In this document: piece after piece, positions 7,208-14,413 of the stretch
How the letters are laid out: each line of letters begins with the position of its first letter
How positions within the stretch are numbered: the first letter of the stretch is position 1
Assembly (NCBI GenBank): GCA_028715705.1
Contig: JAQURJ010000013.1
Coordinates: 1-37,614, forward strand
Length of the DNA stretch: 37,614 nt
Reading direction: 5' to 3'
DNA from: Phycisphaerae bacterium
Lineage (GTDB): Bacteria > Planctomycetota > Phycisphaerae > Sedimentisphaerales > Anaerobacaceae
Position numbers and translations under genes: made by a program
The notes under the pieces: generated by a model
What the model was told of the DNA's origin: nothing
Database searches by the model: none
What the model saw: the letters and a program-made list of their open reading frames with translations, nothing else

Positions 7208-7696
7208 CTATCCTTCGGTCTTGGCGTGCCTCGCCATAGCTATCGTGCCTGTCCGGGCCATGTTTTTTATCCCATAAGGCCGGCAAAGATCGATAAACGC
7301 CTCGATTTTCGCCTCCGGCCCGCTTATTTCGACCATAACGAATTTCTGCCCGATATCGACCACCTTGCCCTGAAACATCTCAATAACACTGAAAACCTCA
7401 GGCCGCTTCTCAGCCGGAGCCGCGATGGATATCAGCATCAGATCCCGTGCAACCACCGGCTGACCGGCAAAATCCTGAACCTTGACCACAGGAATAATCT
7501 TCGCAAGCTGCTTGCGAACCTGCTCGACAACCTTGTCATCCCCGACAACAACTATCGTCATCCGGCTAAGATCGGGGTCCTCTGTCCTGCCAACGACCAG
7601 CGAATCTATATTGAACGCACGAGCCGCGAACATACCCGCGACATGAGCCAGAACTCCCGGCTTATTTTCAACCAACGCGCTTATTATATGTTTCAT
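7208..7696 (-). CDS. ilvN: Acetolactate synthase small (regulatory) subunit
   Basis: Regulatory subunit that activates the large subunit and carries valine feedback sensitivity. It is 162 aa, the size of IlvH/IlvN of many bacteria. The N-terminal ACT domain is plain: ENKPGVLAHVAGMFAARAFNIDSL, in which the Gly-Val-Leu and Asn residues line the effector site, then DLSRMTIVV. The C-terminal half (about 80-160) is the second ferredoxin-like domain of the family. It follows ilvB by 29 bp on the same strand, so cotranscription and perhaps translational coupling are likely. The last residues (ARHAKTEG) are unremarkable. It is separated from ilvC by a 130-bp gap holding a new promoter and degenerate CCCTA words. 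Confidence 0.95.
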   Translation of the reverse strand: MKHIISALVENKPGVLAHVAGMFAARAFNIDSLVVGRTEDPDLSRMTIVVVGDDKVVEQVRKQLAKIIPVVKVQDFAGQPVVARDLMLISIAAPAEKRPEVFSVIEMFQGKVVDIGQKFVMVEISGPEAKIEAFIDLCRPYGIKNMARTGTIAMARHAKTEG

Positions 7697-7725
7697 AACT
7701 TTTATCCTTTTATTTTTACTTTTTC

Positions 7726-9486
7726 TTACGCCATACTCTCAAGAATATCCAGCCCATCCATCTCGTGAATACTCTTGCCTGCCGGAACCATCGGCCAGAC
7801 GTTCTCTTCCGGCTCGACGTGGAAATCGCACAATATCGGCCCATTCTTGTATTTCAGCATCTTTTCTATTGCCTTCGGCACGTCGGCCTTTTTCTCAACC
7901 GTCATCGCTTCGGCGCCCAAAGCCTTCGCGACCGCCTCATAAGACGGATTCGATAAATAGCTGCACGAATACCGCTTCCCGTAGAAAAGCTCCTGCCACT
8001 GCCTAACCATACCCATATAGCCGTTATTCATAACGCATATCTTTATCGGCAATTTATGCTCAACAGCCGTCCGAAGTTCCGTCAGCCCCGTCATATTAAA
8101 GCTATGGTCTCCGTCAATGCAAACAACTAGATCATCGGGCTTGCCTATCTGCGCACCGATAGCCGCTGGCAGACCGAATCCCATCGTCCCCAGCCCCCCG
8201 CTGGTCAATAGCTGTCTCGGACGCGTAAATTTATAGAACTGCGCCGTCCACATCTGATGCTGGCCGACCCCGGTTGCAACTATCGCCTGTCCCTTGGTCT
8301 TTCGCCACATCTCTTCGATAACGTACTGCGGCTTGATAGCCCCGCCGTTATTGTCATAGCGGAATGGATGCTTCTTTTTCCAATCGGCGATTTTTGCAAA
8401 CCATTCCTTGCGCCCCTTGTGCTCGGCAAGCTTAGCCATCTCGCTAAGTATCATCTTCGCGTCGCCGACAACCGGAATATCGACATTGACATTTTTCGAT
8501 ATACTCGCCGGATCGATATCGATATGAATAATCTTCGCGTGCGGTGCGAACGTTTTGACCTTACCCGTAACCCTGTCGTCAAACCGCGCCCCGACCGCTA
8601 TCAGCAAGTCGCACTCCTGAACCGCGTAATTGGCATACGCAGAACCATGCATACCCAGCATATCAAGCGATTCGGTTTTCGTCTGGTCAAAACTGCCAAG
8701 CCCCATCATAGTCATCGTAACCGGCAGATGCGCCTTATCAGCGAACGTCTGCAATTCCGCAGCCGCACCGGCGATTATAACGCCGCCGCCAACATAAAGC
8801 ACAGGCCTCTGTGACGAGTTAATCGCATTCATTGCCGCCTCTATCTGCCGACCGTGCCCTTCGATCCTCGGCTTATAACCGGCCAGCCGCATTTCCTTGC
8901 CGTCGTCGCCTTCATAAGTCGTAACCGCTATATCAACCGGAACATCGATAAGAACCGGCCCCGGCCTGCCCGTACTGGCGATATAGAACGCCTCGCGTAT
9001 CGTCCTCGCAAGGTCGCGAATATCCTTGACTATCGAATTGTGCTTGGTTATTGGCCGCGTTATGCCCGTAATGTCAGCCTCCTGAAAAGCGTCATTGCCG
9101 ATTAAGTCCGTACGAACCTGACCAGTGATAGCGACCATCGGAACCGAATCCATCATAGCATTCGCTATACCGGTAACAAGGTTGCACGCCCCCGGCCCGC
9201 TGGTAGCCAAAATAACACCGACCTTGCCCGTCGCGCGAGCGTAAGCATCCGCCATGTGGCAGCCGCCCTGCTCATGACGGGGAACTATAACCCGAATGGG
9301 CGAGCCGTATAATTTGTCGAACAGCGGCAAAACCACTCCGCCAAGATACCCGAATACCGTATCAGCACCCTGCTCAACCAGCGTATCGACAATTATCTGC
9401 GCACCTGTCTTTGGTTTCGCGGCAGACGCTTTTGCTTTCGCACCGCCTTCCGCCGGCTTCTTTTTATTTACCTTTTTAGCGCTCAC
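7726..9486 (-). CDS. ilvB: Acetolactate synthase large (catalytic) subunit
   Basis: Thiamine-diphosphate enzyme that condenses two pyruvates (or pyruvate with 2-oxobutyrate) in the first common step of branched-chain amino acid synthesis. It is 586 aa. Residues 1-27 form a Lys/Ala-rich extension not needed for the fold; the core starts at TGAQIIVDTL. The catalytic Glu is E72 in PRHEQGGCHMADAYAR. The thiamine-binding GDG-N motif is IDGDHSFNMTGLTEL followed by NNGYMGMVRQWQ. The FAD-domain RFDDRVTGK is present, which marks a true biosynthetic synthase. The start codon is GTG, supported by AAAGGA eight bases before it. It heads ilvB-ilvN; the region upstream is repeat-rich, with no clear leader peptide or T-box. 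Confidence 0.96.
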   Translation of the reverse strand: MSAKKVNKKKPAEGGAKAKASAAKPKTGAQIIVDTLVEQGADTVFGYLGGVVLPLFDKLYGSPIRVIVPRHEQGGCHMADAYARATGKVGVILATSGPGACNLVTGIANAMMDSVPMVAITGQVRTDLIGNDAFQEADITGITRPITKHNSIVKDIRDLARTIREAFYIASTGRPGPVLIDVPVDIAVTTYEGDDGKEMRLAGYKPRIEGHGRQIEAAMNAINSSQRPVLYVGGGVIIAGAAAELQTFADKAHLPVTMTMMGLGSFDQTKTESLDMLGMHGSAYANYAVQECDLLIAVGARFDDRVTGKVKTFAPHAKIIHIDIDPASISKNVNVDIPVVGDAKMILSEMAKLAEHKGRKEWFAKIADWKKKHPFRYDNNGGAIKPQYVIEEMWRKTKGQAIVATGVGQHQMWTAQFYKFTRPRQLLTSGGLGTMGFGLPAAIGAQIGKPDDLVVCIDGDHSFNMTGLTELRTAVEHKLPIKICVMNNGYMGMVRQWQELFYGKRYSCSYLSNPSYEAVAKALGAEAMTVEKKADVPKAIEKMLKYKNGPILCDFHVEPEENVWPMVPAGKSIHEMDGLDILESMA

Positions 9487-9690
9487 TTTTCTATCCTTTA
9501 TACAATTTCTATTATTATTTTTAATCAGCGTAATCTGCGTCTAATTTGGCTGTTTTCCAGCTGTTTTAAATCATAATTCGCAACAGTTGCCACGTTTCTA
9601 TCCTTATAAATAAATATCTTGCATTAAATTAATCGTCTAACTTTTTTGTGTATCTTCTTCTTATTTTGGTAATTTAAGTTTTTGTAATTT

Positions 9691-9728
9691 CGAATTTGTT
9701 TAGGATTTAGAACTTAGTACTTAGGATT
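9691..9728 (+). repeat. TTTAG/ATTAG microrepeat, copy 4
   Basis: GAATTTGTTTAGGATTTAGA then ACTTAGTACTTAGGATTT; same family and orientation as 871-906. Confidence 0.7.
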
Positions 9729-9821
9729 TGCCAGCGGCCATTCGGCTGTTTCTACTGCCTATTGAATACTAACTACTGACTATTCTCTTAATTTGCGTTA
9801 ATCAGTGGTTGACTGGCTTTT

Positions 9822-9866
9822 TTTTTAACCTTTAATCAGCGCAATCTGCGAAATCAGCGTTTAAAT
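9822..9866 (+). repeat. AATCAGCG/AATCTGCG microrepeat
   Basis: Near-tandem words TTAATCAGCGCAATCTGCG and AAATCAGCG; a second, shorter copy is at 9521-9541. These short words are imperfectly tandem, unlike a true minisatellite. Confidence 0.65.
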
Positions 9867-9885
9867 GGCTGTTTGGCTGTTCCAT

Positions 9886-9916
9886 TCGATGTTGGATGTT
9901 GAATGTTCGACGTTCA
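9886..9916 (+). repeat. GATGTTG/GAATGTTC microrepeat
   Basis: Four imperfect copies of a 9-base word: GATGTTGGATGTTGAATGTT followed by CGACGTTC. Confidence 0.65.
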
Positions 9917-9955
9917 CGACTTGTTCCTTTCCTGATAAACGTAACGTTATTCCAG

Positions 9956-10156
9956 TCAGCCGCAGTCTATCGGGCTCTGCTTTCGATCCCTGCCGGCCTT
10001 AACCAAAAGACCAGCCGAAACCAGAAAGCTTAAAAACCCTTTCTGCGACCCTATAATCGCGAGACCACCTCGCGTCTCAGGCCATACTCGCCCTGCTTTA
10101 CAAGACGAATACAGCCATAGCATACTATAAAAACCCGATGCTGTCAAAATCTTTTT
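9956..10156. other. Hairpin-rich GC island; possible ncRNA or old repeat
   Basis: About 200 bp of higher GC than the flanks. Perfect hairpins: CAGAAAG/CTTTCTG at 10022-10045 and CGCGAG/CTCGCG at 10058-10074. On the + strand it ends with AGCAT/ATGCT pairing and a T-run at about 10150-10156, like a weak terminator. A 63-codon open frame on the minus strand matches nothing recognised. Function is unknown. Confidence 0.35.
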
Positions 10157-10260
10157 TGTAATTTACACAGGACTCGCATTGAATTTTACGTTGTTCGAGA
10201 ACTTCGTGGTAAATACTGGCTGTTTCAACTTTCTATTTTCTCGTCCCAGCGGAACGCCCG

Positions 10261-10336
10261 GCTGTTTGTTTTGGTCATTTGAATTTTGGTTATTCGAATT
10301 TTGTTTCGGTTTTCGATATTCGTGTTTCGGATTTAC
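10261..10336 (+). repeat. TTCGAATTT/TTTCGGATTT microrepeat with GGCTGTTTGTTT head
   Basis: Starts GGCTGTTTGTTTTGGTCATT and runs through TTCGAATTTTGTTTCGG, TTTTCGATATTCG and TTTCGGATTT. The head and the general pattern match 4709-4760 inside rnpB P3, so both belong to one composite family. Confidence 0.7.
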
Positions 10337-10452
10337 CCTTCCTTCCAGTCCGCACGAATCAGCACGCGGCACAACGGATTTACACGCCTATGCACGCTAA
10401 AAAACGAAATAAAACGGCTGAACACGGAAAAAAACGGCTGGAAACGGTACTT

Positions 10453-12717
10453 TTACATTCCCTGCTCCAGCTCGGCTAACTGTTTTTGGGCGATCTTGTA
10501 GTTAGCTTCCCCGATTCGGCTGACGATTTTGCGATCCGGATACATCCTGCGGAATTGCTCTCGATAGGCATCCTCAATTTCAACGACCATCCGGTAATTG
10601 GCTATCGCAAGCTCTTTATTACCAAGTATTTGTGCCGTTTTGGCAATCCCAAGCCGCAAACGGGTCGAGCCTGGATACCTGTCAGCAGCTAACTCATAAT
10701 TTTTCAGTGCCGAAGTGTAAAAATCCCGCTTTTCACTATCGTTAGGGGCGTTTTGGGCAAGCTGAAGGTACGTATTGGCAAGACTTTCGTAATTGGCAAA
10801 ATCAGCCCGGTTGCGTTCTATGGCGATCTGAAAATCCCCCACCGCGTTTTGCAGAAGTTTTTTATCTTTAAGTTCTTGATATTGCTGAAGATACAGCTTC
10901 CCATCCATTGCCGCTGGCAGCGGGTCGAACCTGTCTTTTTCAATGGCTTTTGCCAGTGCCGGGTGAGCATATTGCGGCGGTTTTTCCGTGGCAATAGCCA
11001 CGGCGCGGGCTACTTCCAACCGCGGCAAAAACACGAAGGCTACATATAGACAGCCCAAAACCACGGCTGCGCCCATAAAAATCCACTTTTTACAGGACCC
11101 AACCGCACAACTCCCTTCATTTCCGTAATTAAAATACGCAACCATAGCGAAAAAGTAAATCCAAAGCGCCATCCACACAGCCGGTTCAAAAATGGCAAAA
11201 TCGATTAGGTTATGCAAAAAGAATCCAGCCAGTCCGCAAAGCATCGCCGCACCTGTCAGATCCCGCTGGATGGCCTTGTCTTTACCGGTAACTTCCAAAT
11301 TGACCGCAAACAGACACAGTCCCCCGCAGAATATAAGTACTGGAAAAACATAGAGATAAATCGCGGCGAAAAGAACGGCCTGGTTCGAAGATTGGCTGGT
11401 CGCGGTAATCGGCATTGCGAACGGCCTAACGAACAACAGCACAACCGCTGTTAAAATTCCAACGAGAACCGAAAGACCAGGAATCGAAGATTTTTTTTCG
11501 GTCACAATCTGAAAGTCCTTGCTAAGAATGGATTTATAGATTGGAACGGCTATTAGTATAAAAAACGCGGCTAAGCCGAACAGACCGTATTGCGCTGCAA
11601 TGCTCAACACAAAGTTGTGCGGGTCGGAAACTGTTTCGAGTGCCTGCGGTACTTTGTAGCCGGGATAATAATAGCTGAAATTGGCTGGTCCGATGCCGAA
11701 GGGATGAGCGGCTATGAGCTTTGCGGTCGTTGACCAATATTGCCAGCGGACGAGCATGGAATTGCCGCCGGGGAGAGTATCGTTCTTTACGCCGTAAGCT
11801 ATTATGCCAGAGCAACTTATTACAATAAGCAAAACTGCGATAACGGCAATCGCCTTTTTGTGCCTCTTTATCCAGCCATCAAAAAACACATAAACGATGA
11901 ACATCGCCGATGCGAAAAGCAGCCCGCCAATGGCGCCTTTGCTTTTGGTAATTATAAGTCCGAACAAAACGCACAATGCGGCTATGCAGACCGGAATTGC
12001 CCTTGTCACCGACTCTCGCATTTTCATACTGATAAATGCAATACAAGCGAAAAAGGCTAGCAGAGTAAATGAACCGGCGGAATTGGATGTGGTGAAAAAG
12101 CCCTTGATGTCCTTTGAGTAGAGGCGGTGCTCGAAGAGCATGTGTTCAAAGGAGTCAGGTTCTATCCCAAGAGGGGTAAGGAACGAGGATTGGTCCTTTT
12201 CGTATTCGGCTATGGTCAGTTGGTTGTCGGAAAAAAGCTGCGTACCCGACTGCCACGCATTAACGATAGCCGCGCAGGCGAGAACTGCGAATACAACCTT
12301 AAGTCTGGCGGAGGTATTGAGAATCTGCACCAGCAGCAGGCCGGCGAGGACGGGGGCAAGGGTGATGGCGACACTGTTTATAGCGGCTCGTTTATTGGAG
12401 GCTATGTAAATTGAAACAGCCGATGCCGCTGCGAAAAGCAAAAAACCTAAAATGGCGAATGTTGGTTTCCATGTGAAAGCCCCCTGCCATAACCGGATAA
12501 ACAGCCAAATCATCGCAGCGGCGAAGAGTATGGTGGAAACGGTCAGGCTAAAGACCGGACTTGCCAGATCGAAACGGGTTGCAGCCTGGGACAACGGCCC
12601 TTCGGTAATAGTCGCACGCAACGCCGCGATAACAAGTATCACAACAAGCAGCGATACATCAAGTATCCCTGTAACCGTTTTGCGAATGTCAATTGTTTGA
12701 GTCGGGTTTCTTGTCAT
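10453..12717 (-). CDS. O-antigen ligase / Wzy-like membrane protein with TPR-type tail
   Basis: Large polytopic inner-membrane protein (754 aa) of the O-antigen ligase/polymerase superfamily, which transfers or polymerises lipid-linked glycans on the periplasmic side. Roughly a dozen hydrophobic segments fill residues 15-590. The family signature lies near the middle: GIGPANFSYYYPGY in the large periplasmic loop, followed by DPHNFVLSIAAQYGLFGL. The last 150 or so residues are soluble and helical, with TPR-like spacing (NYESLANTYLQLAQ, ALKNYELAADRYPGSTRLRLG), probably protein-protein contacts in the periplasm. The start overlaps the 3' end of the WecA-like gene by 29 bp in another frame, so the two should be coupled. 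Ligase and polymerase cannot be told apart from sequence alone. Confidence 0.85.
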   Translation of the reverse strand: MTRNPTQTIDIRKTVTGILDVSLLVVILVIAALRATITEGPLSQAATRFDLASPVFSLTVSTILFAAAMIWLFIRLWQGAFTWKPTFAILGFLLFAAASAVSIYIASNKRAAINSVAITLAPVLAGLLLVQILNTSARLKVVFAVLACAAIVNAWQSGTQLFSDNQLTIAEYEKDQSSFLTPLGIEPDSFEHMLFEHRLYSKDIKGFFTTSNSAGSFTLLAFFACIAFISMKMRESVTRAIPVCIAALCVLFGLIITKSKGAIGGLLFASAMFIVYVFFDGWIKRHKKAIAVIAVLLIVISCSGIIAYGVKNDTLPGGNSMLVRWQYWSTTAKLIAAHPFGIGPANFSYYYPGYKVPQALETVSDPHNFVLSIAAQYGLFGLAAFFILIAVPIYKSILSKDFQIVTEKKSSIPGLSVLVGILTAVVLLFVRPFAMPITATSQSSNQAVLFAAIYLYVFPVLIFCGGLCLFAVNLEVTGKDKAIQRDLTGAAMLCGLAGFFLHNLIDFAIFEPAVWMALWIYFFAMVAYFNYGNEGSCAVGSCKKWIFMGAAVVLGCLYVAFVFLPRLEVARAVAIATEKPPQYAHPALAKAIEKDRFDPLPAAMDGKLYLQQYQELKDKKLLQNAVGDFQIAIERNRADFANYESLANTYLQLAQNAPNDSEKRDFYTSALKNYELAADRYPGSTRLRLGIAKTAQILGNKELAIANYRMVVEIEDAYREQFRRMYPDRKIVSRIGEANYKIAQKQLAELEQGM

Positions 12718-13774
12718 TTTTTGTCGATTCGAAGATGGTGACGATACACAGTATCAAAAATGTCTGGATGAAAATCAGGATTGCGCCGGTGAGGTTTACC
12801 TGATAAAGGAACGTCGCGCCAAGACCGGTGCACAGAGTCGCCAGGTAAAGAGTCAAGGCAACCTGCCGGTCGTTTAAGCCGTGGCGCTTCAAACGGTGGG
12901 AAAAATGCTGAGTATCGCCAACGAAGGGGCTTTTGCCCTGGCTTATGCGTAAAAATGTCACACTCAAAAAATCGTATAGGGGGATTGCCAATGTAACTAT
13001 CGGCAAAAAGACCGAGAACCACTTTCCGCTGAGCGCTTCGTGGTAATAAGTGGTGCGTAAGGTCAGCGCGGCGAGGATAAAACCAATTACCATCGAACCG
13101 GCATCACCCATAAAAATCTTTGCCGGCGGAAAGTTAAAAAACAAAAAGCCTGCCAATGTCCCGATAAACAAAATCGCAAGCGCCCCCACAAAGACCTGGC
13201 CGCTAAAGACCGCGGCGACAAAAAGAACAGAGGCACAAATTGCGCATATTCCGGCAGCGCATCCGTCCATATTGTCCATAAAGTTTACGGCGTTGATAAT
13301 CAGGACTATCCAGAAGGCCGAAAGGCAGGTCGTTACAAAGACATTATCAATAAAGAACTCAACACGGATACCGGCAAAGATGGCGGCTGTGAACGCAACA
13401 GCGAATTCGATAAATAGCTTTATCCATGGGCCGAGCTTTTTTTTGTCGTCAGTAAGACCGAGGATGAAAAAAGCGACAATACAGCCGATAAAGATCAATA
13501 GCTTTGGCGTTTGCTCGATAAATCCTTCGGCATGGATGGCTATGGATTTATCCAGCGGCAATAAGCCCGGCGCGATAACAAATTTAACAAGGATAATAGC
13601 GAGCAGAAGCATACTTGTTATAGCAGCAAAGATCGCAATGCCGCCGCCGATGGGGATTACGGTGCGATGGTATCGGTCGGCTTGCGGGCGGGCGACAAAA
13701 TCGGTTTTCAGCGACCATTGGCGGACAAGCTGCGTCAGAGCAGCAGAAAGTGCCGCTGAGAAAAGCAATAGCAT
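12689..13774 (-). CDS. WecA/MraY-family undecaprenyl-phosphate sugar-1-phosphate transferase
   Basis: Integral membrane glycosyltransferase family 4 enzyme that loads a sugar phosphate from a UDP-sugar onto undecaprenyl phosphate, starting a surface polysaccharide. It is 361 aa with about ten to eleven helices. Diagnostic cytosolic loops are present: RYHRTVIPIGGGIAI, GLTDDKKKLGPW with the metal Asp pair, NAVNFMDNMDG, FMGDAGSMVIGF, and HFSHRLKRHGLNDRQ with the HxxHRL motif. These fit WecA/TagO better than MraY. The DUF4416 gene ends 11 bp upstream, and the ligase-like gene overlaps its 3' end, giving a small polysaccharide operon. The exact sugar is unknown, and the C-terminus is a short hydrophilic tail (KNDKKPDSNN). 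Confidence 0.88.
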   Translation of the reverse strand: MLLLFSAALSAALTQLVRQWSLKTDFVARPQADRYHRTVIPIGGGIAIFAAITSMLLLAIILVKFVIAPGLLPLDKSIAIHAEGFIEQTPKLLIFIGCIVAFFILGLTDDKKKLGPWIKLFIEFAVAFTAAIFAGIRVEFFIDNVFVTTCLSAFWIVLIINAVNFMDNMDGCAAGICAICASVLFVAAVFSGQVFVGALAILFIGTLAGFLFFNFPPAKIFMGDAGSMVIGFILAALTLRTTYYHEALSGKWFSVFLPIVTLAIPLYDFLSVTFLRISQGKSPFVGDTQHFSHRLKRHGLNDRQVALTLYLATLCTGLGATFLYQVNLTGAILIFIQTFLILCIVTIFESTKNDKKPDSNN

Positions 13775-13785
13775 TCCAGAAAGTA

Positions 13786-14331
13786 TTACGAATGTCTTGA
13801 TTTCAATTGCTCCACTAACTTTGTCCTGACTTTGTTGAAAAACTCCTGATAATGCGTCTGTTTATAATCTGGGTATGTATAATCGAAAGTTTTCCATATT
13901 CCTTTATCGTACATAAGCGTTAGTTCTGCCCAGACTTTTTTGCCAATATAGATTCGCTGCGAGAAATTTTTCGTGCTGGCAAGCACCAGTTTGGATGGCT
14001 CGATGACGCCGGGGTCGAAATTGACCGGACGCGGGACATCGTATTTTAGCTGTTCGGCAAGTGCTTGCTCCATTCGGTTGGTTTTCAGTTTAATCTTTGC
14101 CAGCCGACCTGGGGAGATAGTACGCTCGACGGTGACGAATTGGCGGAGGATATTTTCGCCGGTTTCATTTTTGTAGTAAGTTGTCTGTGTGAACGGCCAG
14201 ATGTCGGAGACGAGGTCAAGCTCGCCAAATCTTTCCTTTATATAATCGACAGCAGCAGCGCGAGCATTCTCATCGGCTGCGAGTATGCCGATGATCAGTT
14301 TTACTCTTGCCGGTGATTTCAGTTCCCACAT
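13786..14331 (-). CDS. DUF4416 family protein
   Basis: 181-aa soluble protein recognised as DUF4416, a family of unknown function common in anaerobic and sediment bacteria. Family-like segments are the N-terminal VKLIIGILAADENA, the SDIWPFTQTTYYKNETG block, RTISPGRLAKIKLKTNRME and the C-terminal DKGIWKTFDYTYPDYK. No signal peptide, membrane segment or nucleotide loop is visible. It lies 82 bp after proS and 11 bp before the WecA-like gene on the same strand, so it is probably cotranscribed with the polysaccharide genes. That does not prove a shared role. Family assignment is from memory of the motifs and is fairly sure. Confidence 0.8.
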   Translation of the reverse strand: MWELKSPARVKLIIGILAADENARAAAVDYIKERFGELDLVSDIWPFTQTTYYKNETGENILRQFVTVERTISPGRLAKIKLKTNRMEQALAEQLKYDVPRPVNFDPGVIEPSKLVLASTKNFSQRIYIGKKVWAELTLMYDKGIWKTFDYTYPDYKQTHYQEFFNKVRTKLVEQLKSRHS

Positions 14332-14336
14332 AGATT

Positions 14337-14410
14337 TAGTCTTTAGTCTTGAGTCGTAAGTCAGGAGTCTTTTTTATTTCAGCTTTTTTATTTAACCACA
14401 GCTTGACACC
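14337..14410. repeat. AGTCTTTAGTCTTGAGTC and ACCACAG-type microrepeats
   Basis: The proS-DUF4416 gap holds imperfect AGTC words (TTTAGTCTTTAGTCTTGAGT then CGTAAGTCAGGAGTC), followed by TTTAACCACAGCTTGACACC. These are two further kinds of short-word repeat. Confidence 0.55.
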
Positions 14411-14413
14411 GAT

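Larger units (their letters stand above)
9487..10452. other. Gene-free 966-bp microrepeat region
   Basis: No credible gene; open frames here are short and composed of repeat words. In order it holds AATCTGCG/ATCAGCG words (9521-9540), AT-rich sequence, a TTTAGGATTTAG copy (9691-9728), CTACTGACTATT words (9750-9790), more AATCTGCG words (9825-9865), GATGTTGGATGTTGAATGTT words (9888-9915), a GC-richer hairpin island (9956-10156), a TTCGAATTT/TTTCGGATTT copy (10261-10336) and ACGGAAAAAAACGG words (10400-10447). It lies between two genes on the minus strand. Confidence 0.8.

Noticed and set aside
9956-10147. T-box leader for ilvB
   Set aside because: Only 10 of 14 core bases match, no specifier loop or antiterminator/terminator pair was found, and it lies over 450 bp from the ilvB start with repeats between.
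10163-10372. 69-codon minus-strand frame rich in Asn, Gln and Lys
   Set aside because: It is the translation of the TTCGAATTT microrepeat block, with no ribosome site.
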